Assembly: GCA_002633005.1 (NCBI GenBank) | Contig: NMRA01000651.1 | Coordinates: 1 to 28,567 of the forward strand | From: Phoronis australis | Taxonomy: Eukaryota > Phoronida > Phoronidae | Length of the DNA stretch: 28,567 nucleotides | Reading direction: 5' to 3' | Shown: positions 23,720-28,567 of the stretch, one piece after another | Layout of the letters: each line of letters opens with the position of its first letter | Position numbering within the stretch: position 1 is the stretch's first letter | Notes under the pieces: model-generated | What the model was told of the DNA's origin: nothing | Databases searched by the model: none | The model's input: only the letters and a program-made list of their open reading frames with translations | Position numbers and translations under genes: made by a program

Positions 23720-23791
23720 AACTTCAATACACTTGGTGCAAGGTTTGTGAAGTCTTAAACAGTACACACCATGGATTTTTGTACATTTTGA
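23720..23791 (+). repeat. Diverged direct repeat, copy B (first part of A)
   Basis: AACTTCAATACACTTGGTGC then AAGGTTTGTGAAGTCTT matches the start of copy A with a few substitutions, and TTTTGTACATTTTGAA matches A further on. It stops near 23791. Copy C carries the rest of A 430 bp later, so B and C may be one copy split by an insertion that includes the reverse THAP relic. Confidence 0.65.
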
Positions 23792-23851
23792 ATTACCGGT
23801 GGCCACAGACTAAATGCATGAGGTAAAATTTAGCTAAATTCATGTTTTTTT

Positions 23852-23956
23852 TCAATTTTGCCAATTTTCACATTTCCCGCTATGTGTCCTTCGGAATATC
23901 GAGACGTTCTCCGTCGAGCTGCTGTTGCTGCAGCCTCCGGAAACACACCTTTTCAT
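23852..23956 (-). pseudogene. Truncated THAP-type relic, reverse copy
   Basis: Minus frame from ATG: MKRCVSGGCSN, then SSSTENVSIF, then a frame break and stop. It keeps the first Cys pair (C-x4-C) and the ENVSIF strand of a THAP domain. Compared with the forward relic, about seven bases are missing where FNFPKD should be, which shifts frame and leads to a stop within 14 codons. Over 63 bases it is about two-thirds identical to the forward copy, with blocks AAAAGG, GGAGGC and GAGAACGTCTC unchanged. Confidence 0.5.
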
Positions 23957-24217
23957 CCCTCTAAGAACCTTCTCAACGTTAAATATACTTTGCTTTCATT
24001 TCACCCTATACACTTTTCTATAATACGAACAGTATGGTGAACGACTTGGGTTCAGCCCCTGACGTTGTACATAATTATTATTTTTTTCAAGTTTTGCGTT
24101 TCTTCATTAGCTGTGCACAATAGGCATTGAAATCAAGTAAGACATAATAATTATATTTATTTTGAGGTACTAGAGTCATGTTGTGCACACTTTAAGCCTA
24201 GCATATTGTTTACATGT

Positions 24218-24317
24218 TCAGGTGTTGTACACCTTGTGAAAAAGTCTAGTGGATTTGTTTAGCCCCAAATCAGCAAAATTTTCAAGTGTCTCATTACTGA
24301 TCTTCCGACTCACCACC
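24218..24317 (+). repeat. Diverged direct repeat, copy C (second part of A)
   Basis: TTCAGGTGTTGTACACCTTG then, after a gap, AGCCCCAAATCAGCAAA and CCGACTCACCACC match copy A at 23135-23243. The repeat edge coincides with the splice donor of exon E2 (ACTCAC on plus, GTGAGT on minus), so the donor may have come from the repeat. Confidence 0.7.
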
Positions 24318-24440
24318 AAACGGTCTTAATCGTTGGCGGGATGAACCCTCTTTCGCTCCTTCAGTCGCATGCGGACGATCTTCACCGACACCACCTCTTT
24401 GAATCCGTTTTTTTGCTTGAACTTTTTGCCACATGTGTCT
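24314..24440 (-). CDS. Candidate exon E2: basic Gly-rich linker
   Basis: A 127-nt minus-strand block between acceptor TCTATTTCACTGTAATTACCAG and donor TTTGGTG|GTGAGT. It encodes MWQKVQAKKRIQRGG near the start and RQRLRPFG at the end, with a Gly/Glu/Arg-rich middle. It enters in phase 0, matching E1, and leaves one base over, matching the two-base entry of E3 (giving an Ala codon). No domain is recognised. In ankyrin-like proteins a basic or disordered linker separates the ANK block from ZU5, so the position is sensible. Against it, the donor lies on the edge of a repeat also found at 23243, so the exon could be an accident or an exonised piece of mobile DNA. Confidence 0.42.
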
Positions 24441-26184
24441 CTGGTAATTACAGTGAAATAGACGAGCATCGTAAATACCCATTCGGAACAAGTTTATAAG
24501 AACTAAGCCTTTACAGTAAGCGCTCATCGATCAAATGTCTCAAACCAATCCATAATTATAACGTAGTACAACCGAATAATTGCAAATATTGAGTGTTTAC
24601 TGCCTCAAGGCACTGAAACGTCTTGTCGGGTGTTGGAGCAAACCATTTGATCAAAATAAATTTGCGGAAAATTCCACGACTCTTGAAAAATTTGCAAACC
24701 ACGGACTTCTGGACACATACATCACATTGAAGGTTATTGCAGTAGAACTGTAGATGTCAACTAAATATAGAGTAACATGTTGATATATAGTATTTGAGCC
24801 ATTCGTTGGTAATTAATCGCAAAGAACAACAAGAGTGACTGCACCAGAAAGTCAGGAAAAAGTGGTAACTTGGCATATCACACATTTTTGTTACATAGAT
24901 TAGCCGTACACCTAGATGGAATGATTAGTAACCGACACATTTTAGTTTTAAAAAATTGTCGGTTTCTGTAAAACTGGTCCTCTTACATTTTGGTGATAAA
25001 ATCCGATAGGCGATGACGATGACTTTAGCAAAACTCATACAACTGAAGCGAAACACCTGTACAAGAAATCTACTTCGCAGTCAGGATACGCAAAACATTG
25101 ATGTTAATTTCGTTGCAAGTCTTTCATTTCAGAAGGCTCTAACATTCGTTCTTGAAGCGTTTTCGAGAATATAATAGGCTACAATCAAGGACAAATGTGT
25201 ACAGAGCGCGCTAAATTTCAAAGATTTAATAGGCACCGCATCCACTTGGGGTATCATTTAACGTAGATTTTCCCCTGGATCGCACTCTGTACAGCCCACG
25301 ACCACGGACCACAATGCATATCCTTGGGATGTTGTCAGGTTAGATCAAGATAATGATTTATGCGACGGCTGTTGGTTTTAGCGGCAGGCGTCGGTCGTAT
25401 TCTTGAGTGATAAATGGTATAGAAAATACGAAACTTAGAAGAGTGGTTGATATGAATAGTAAAATGTCCAAGGCAGGCAGTCAGTGACTCATGAAAAATC
25501 TTACAAAATATCTTTACACAATAATGAAAAACGACGATCAAGTCGTTGCTATTATGCCGCTAAGTGCGCTGTACACTATGAACTGGAAATTTGGACGTTT
25601 TCAGTAGATCTACACAAAAAATGAAATATTGTGTAACTACAGCCATTATGTCACGTCATATCATGCGGAATAACTAGAGTGAAGTAAATACAAACGGAAC
25701 TGATGGAAACGGCGTTGTTTGATTTATCTTGGCGTGTGCCGTAGATTCGATACTCTGAAGTACATGTAAAATCCTAGCGGAAAACAATACTGCGTCAGAT
25801 CTAAGTTATTTGAAGTAAATGTCTTATATGATAGTGTTCTTAATTTTCATTTAAGCCAGCTTAACTAGAAGAAATGCAACGTTAATATTATGCAATATCT
25901 GTTGTTTGTTCCCTTGCAGCGACTGCAGTAATGAACGTCATGTGACTACCGTGTGAGCAAAAGTTGGACTTCACATTCTGCTACTTATACAACGCCTATG
26001 TCATATTTTGGAGTGACACACCTCAATACAAGTGAGTCAATTGTTGCTTTTGCAGGTTTTATTAATGACAACGCTAATGAGATTCCTTCAGATTGCTGAT
26101 ACTGACACAACGGTTATGAAATAAGTCATAAAAAACAGCGACCTGGATTTCACAAGGATTGACTGTTTTATCACCACTTCATAC
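24441..26184. other. Intron between E2 and E1
   Basis: No exon, RNA gene or repeat array recognised. The minus frame 25541-25335 has no homology. Confidence 0.4.
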
Positions 26185-26241
26185 CATAAGAACTGTCTTG
26201 ATTTCCTCTTCGCCACAGACATCGTAAGCTGTTTGCCCTGC
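26185..26241 (-). CDS. Candidate exon E1: C-terminal part of an ankyrin repeat
   Basis: A 57-nt minus-strand exon with acceptor CCTCTTTTGCAG and donor CTTATG|GTATGA. It reads AGQTAYDVCGEEEIKTVLM. Gly-Gln-Thr-Ala-Tyr-Asp-Val followed by a Gly turn and Glu-Ile-Lys-x-x-Leu is the usual look of the end of an ankyrin repeat, which often closes an ANK array. It starts and ends in phase 0 and so joins E2. If the donor is not used, the frame stops two codons later (Val, TGA), so it could instead be the last exon of a separate ankyrin-repeat gene. Earlier repeats would be expected at higher coordinates; none was recognised. Confidence 0.5.
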
Positions 26242-28517
26242 CTGCAAAAGAGGATTTACTAACTTTCAAGTCCATCCTGAAGAGTAACACAAGTTTTCAA
26301 ATTTAATTCTTACCAAAAAATGCATTGCACAGTAGCAAGCACGCGAACTGTACCACTATAAACTGGACACTTAATACATGTATATCACCCCATGAGTTTA
26401 ACCTTCTAAACATGAAAGACGACGATTACACAAATCTGGAGAATGAAATGGTAACTTCACTTAAGTTACTGACTTCTTTTAGCTGTATTTAGGCATTTAC
26501 ATTGTGACCTGACTACTACATAAGTGAATAATAGACAACAAACAAAAATGATAGCATATATGATAAAATTTTTATGAGTCAAAGTGATTTGCCCTAATCT
26601 TTGTGAACGCATCACGTGGAGGCTAGTGTTTCTCATTGGCAGCTTACACACCAGCAGGTGTCGTTCATTTGATTTTTAAATTTTGCTTCTTGACTTCACT
26701 CAAACATTTTTCAAATATGTATCATCTGGATATGGGCCCAGCTATGCATTTATTTAAATGAAACTCTCACTTATTATTCTATACGCACTGTTCACATACA
26801 GTACGGAGGTATTTTTTAATTATTGCATTCTTGCATCAAAAGCTGTGAAATAAGACTTTTCATGATTTTCAAAGAAGTTACAAAATAAAGACAATAAAGG
26901 ATATTTTAGAACACACTAACAACACTTTTGAGAGCTCAACTTGTAGATCTATATGAAAGAAAATTTCATACCACTACTTTGGTATCAACATACCCACCAT
27001 TTTTGTTAAATCATGTGACGCACATAATGGTAGAGTAGTAAAAAGGTAAAAAATCAAATTCTGAAATGTACTTTCAGAAACATTGAAATATTAACTGTGT
27101 TAAAATCCATAGTTGTTTTTCAAAATACGCAGACTGGTCAGTTAGGGCCTCCAAAACCTAAACACACGCGTATATGGAAAGCGAAACAGGAACAGAGATA
27201 TGGGTGGTTAGTATCAAGACACTATCACCGTTAAAATAGCATTGTGTTATACAAACAGCAGGCTATTGTTCATGTCAATGGCAGGCGGACTGTGGTCTGC
27301 ACATTTTCGGGAGGGCATACACTGTACAGTGCCGTCGATGTCAACAATCAGCAACTGAAGCACCATCAGGCAAAGTGTTTTTCGATTCTTGATGAAAGCC
27401 TAAATCGGAACATTATCTGTTGGTGATCCGGTGACACCCAACCCAACATCGGCTGGCCGTCACGTGACTGATGAGCGGTTGATGCACAGCGCGGCCGATG
27501 TGTTCTGATCGTCTTCGCGTAAGAAATCTCGGACAAGCATCGGTTCGCATCTCATCACGCCTTATCTTATACAAGTATCAGATGATGCTCATCCTATATC
27601 TCGTCAACTGAATTGGGTCAACTTTTTATCGCTGTGGGAATAGGAATCAGAAATTAAACCTCTGTGTTTCAGGAATACACAATACGTATTCAGATTGCCA
27701 CTGACCTTTGTTCGACCACTAAAACATATGCTGTATGTGATTTCTTTATTTGGCACATTGTAATACACTTTACTTCTGAAGAGGAAGAATAAGCGAAACT
27801 TTTCGAGTACGTAAACAAAGTAAAGTGTCACCCAGTGCAGCGCAGTGTAAGCTTTTTGCATTTAGGAACCTTTGTATCCGAATTAATACTGCAAGGAACG
27901 TGTCCACCTAAACGTTTTATATATGCAAAATGTACATTGTACGGATGCATTAGGCTTCTCTTATTTGCGCAGTTGGACATCTTTGTTCATGAGCATGTGT
28001 TTTGTACGCCTTTGTATATTTTTAATTCCACGTATTGGTCTAAATACGGGCAGATAGGGTAAAAATATATGGAACGCATAGACACATTGGCTTATATCAC
28101 AAATGGTCAAACTTTCTTTTAGGAAACTAAAAAAATAATTAAACTTGCTGACACCTCGACTATGCAGCATGCATCTTACACTAAATTTCCCAGCGGACGC
28201 AGACAATCTTGGACAATTAAGTATGACCAGGAAGAGATAACCAGGAAGGGACAACTAGCTAAGCCGCCGTTTTTGGCCTCCTTCCCCGGACTAATTTCAG
28301 GACTTAAATTTCGTTTAAAAGGAAACAGATGATTTTATCAGAGAGATTAAAGCTTTTTCTATAGAAGGATATCAAAAAACTCACTTTTCATCCTAAAACA
28401 ATGGTGTAATTGTACTTTGAAAATATCGACTTCAGCGCACGCAATCGCAATTTCCCACACGCAGTCACGGGTATTTAAGCTTTTCCGTCGATGTATAGAT
28501 GGCGCAGTAGTCAAGTA
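26242..28517. other. Upstream stretch with no gene recognised
   Basis: If E1 belongs to the gene, earlier exons should be here or past the right edge. I found no convincing ANK exon. The minus frame 26651-26466 has a hydrophobic run (FIIYAIIFVCCLLFTYVVV) that could be a membrane segment but lies in AT-rich DNA and has no supporting context. The other frames look random. Confidence 0.4.
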
Positions 28518-28552
28518 CTCCCTCATTTGCATATCAAATTTGCATGTGGGAG
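28518..28552. promoter_or_regulatory. Paired octamer motifs inside an inverted repeat
   Basis: ATTTGCAT occurs at 28525-28532 and again at 28538-28545, 13 bases apart, flanked by CTCCC (28518) and GGGAG (28552). ATTTGCAT is the POU/Oct binding site used in histone H2B and snRNA promoters. On the minus strand a TATA-like GCTTAAATAC follows about 45-65 bases downstream (28480-28471), so a minus-directed promoter is conceivable. A plus-directed promoter reading out of the window is equally possible. No transcription start is identified. Confidence 0.4.
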
Positions 28553-28567
28553 TTCTGAGACTCTCGT

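Larger units (their letters stand above)
19053..24313. other. Intron between E3 and E2, with decayed mobile DNA
   Basis: A 5.3-kb intron in the model. From 19.1 to 22.7 kb I see no exon or array, only short features such as the hairpin TACTACG/CGTAGTA at about 19267-19286 and a CATGTA-rich patch at about 21340-21390. The minus frame 22273-21935 (112 codons) has no recognisable domain. From 22.8 to 24.3 kb lie the THAP relics and direct repeats listed separately. Confidence 0.45.
12045..26241 (-). other. Gene locus: ANK-ZU5-DED protein, 5' incomplete
   Basis: This entry gives the spliced model; each exon is listed separately. Exons on the minus strand are 26241-26185, 24440-24314, 19052-18232, 15940-15886, 15194-15077, 12470-12295 and 12073-12045. 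Introns open with GTATGA, GTGAGT, GTAAGT, GTAAGG, GTAAGT and GTAACG and all close with AG. Phases at the six junctions are 0, 1, 0, 1, 2 and 1 and match on both sides each time; the summed length is 1383 nt, 461 codons including stop. Domain order in the visible protein is the end of an ankyrin repeat (residues 1-19), a basic linker (20-62), ZU5 (about 67-165), a Cys-rich UPA-like region (about 166-335), a linker (336-354) and a DED (about 355-451). The middle (E3-E6) is firm and both ends are tentative. ANK-ZU5-UPA-death domain is the ankyrin plan and ZU5-UPA-death domain is that of UNC5 and PIDD. Here the C-terminal death-fold domain reads as a DED, which suggests a scaffold or adaptor in apoptotic or immune signalling. 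No start codon is visible. Confidence 0.7.

Noticed and set aside
26310-26360. Possible mini-exon ending TTTTTTG|GTAAGA on minus
   Set aside because: The donor looks good, but the intron to E1 would be only about 70 bp and the peptide has no ankyrin character.
27604-27861. KAYTALHWVTLYF in the minus frame, resembling an ankyrin TALH motif
   Set aside because: Only one short stretch agrees; the following residues do not fit an ankyrin helix and there is no good acceptor before it. It could not be joined in phase to E1 with confidence.
1-28567. tRNA, rRNA, histone stem-loop and CRISPR signals
   Set aside because: GTTCGA-containing sites were inspected and none has the T-arm and acceptor arrangement of a tRNA. 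No direct-repeat/spacer array was seen, and the hairpin at 10518 lacks the histone stem-loop consensus.

Overview
The window is eukaryotic nuclear DNA, AT-rich by eye, with long introns, many simple and tandem repeats and no bacterial-style gene packing. The abundance of ACATGT/TACATGTA palindromes, the THAP-domain relics and a multi-exon ankyrin/ZU5/death-fold gene suggest a marine invertebrate, most likely a non-vertebrate deuterostome (amphioxus, hemichordate or echinoderm); a cnidarian or mollusc cannot be excluded. No prokaryotic feature, tRNA, rRNA or CRISPR array was recognised.

One gene is well supported. It lies on the minus strand, and the visible part runs from about 26.24 kb down to about 12.05 kb. 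I assembled it from splice sites, reading phase and domain homology: E1 26241-26185 (end of an ankyrin repeat), E2 24440-24314 (basic/glycine-rich linker), E3 19052-18232 (ZU5 domain plus a Cys-rich, UPA-like region), E4 15940-15886 (linker), E5 15194-15077 and E6 12470-12295 (two halves of one death effector domain, DED), and a tentative last exon E7 12073-12045. Every junction keeps frame and the total is 1383 nt, i.e. 460 residues plus stop. The order ANK - ZU5(-UPA) - DED copies the plan of ankyrins and the UNC5/PIDD group (ZU5-UPA-death domain) but ends in a DED. A membrane- or cytoskeleton-associated scaffold feeding a DED (caspase-8/FADD-type) pathway is an inference from that layout. 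E3, E5 and E6 are the firm part. E4 is fixed by phase. E1, E2 and E7 are less certain. The 5' end, and any further ankyrin repeats, lie beyond the right edge or in exons I could not recognise.

Layout: 1-1062, a satellite-like repeat of about 430 bp ending in a GAATAA-type microsatellite; 1873-2243, seven copies of a repeat with an exact 53-bp period; 3147-4451, a 1.3-kb segment bounded by about 50-bp inverted repeats; 4452-12044, mostly featureless non-coding DNA with an 80-bp tandem duplication (8551-8710) and two adjacent hairpins (10518-10590); 12045-26241, the ANK-ZU5-DED gene, with repeats in its introns; 22.8-24.3 kb (inside the E2-E3 intron), a nest of decayed mobile DNA with two facing THAP-domain relics and diverged direct repeats; 26242-28567, upstream non-coding DNA ending in a pair of octamer (ATTTGCAT) motifs inside an inverted repeat.

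Most short open frames are chance frames in non-coding DNA; several start at non-ATG codons and none has recognisable homology.
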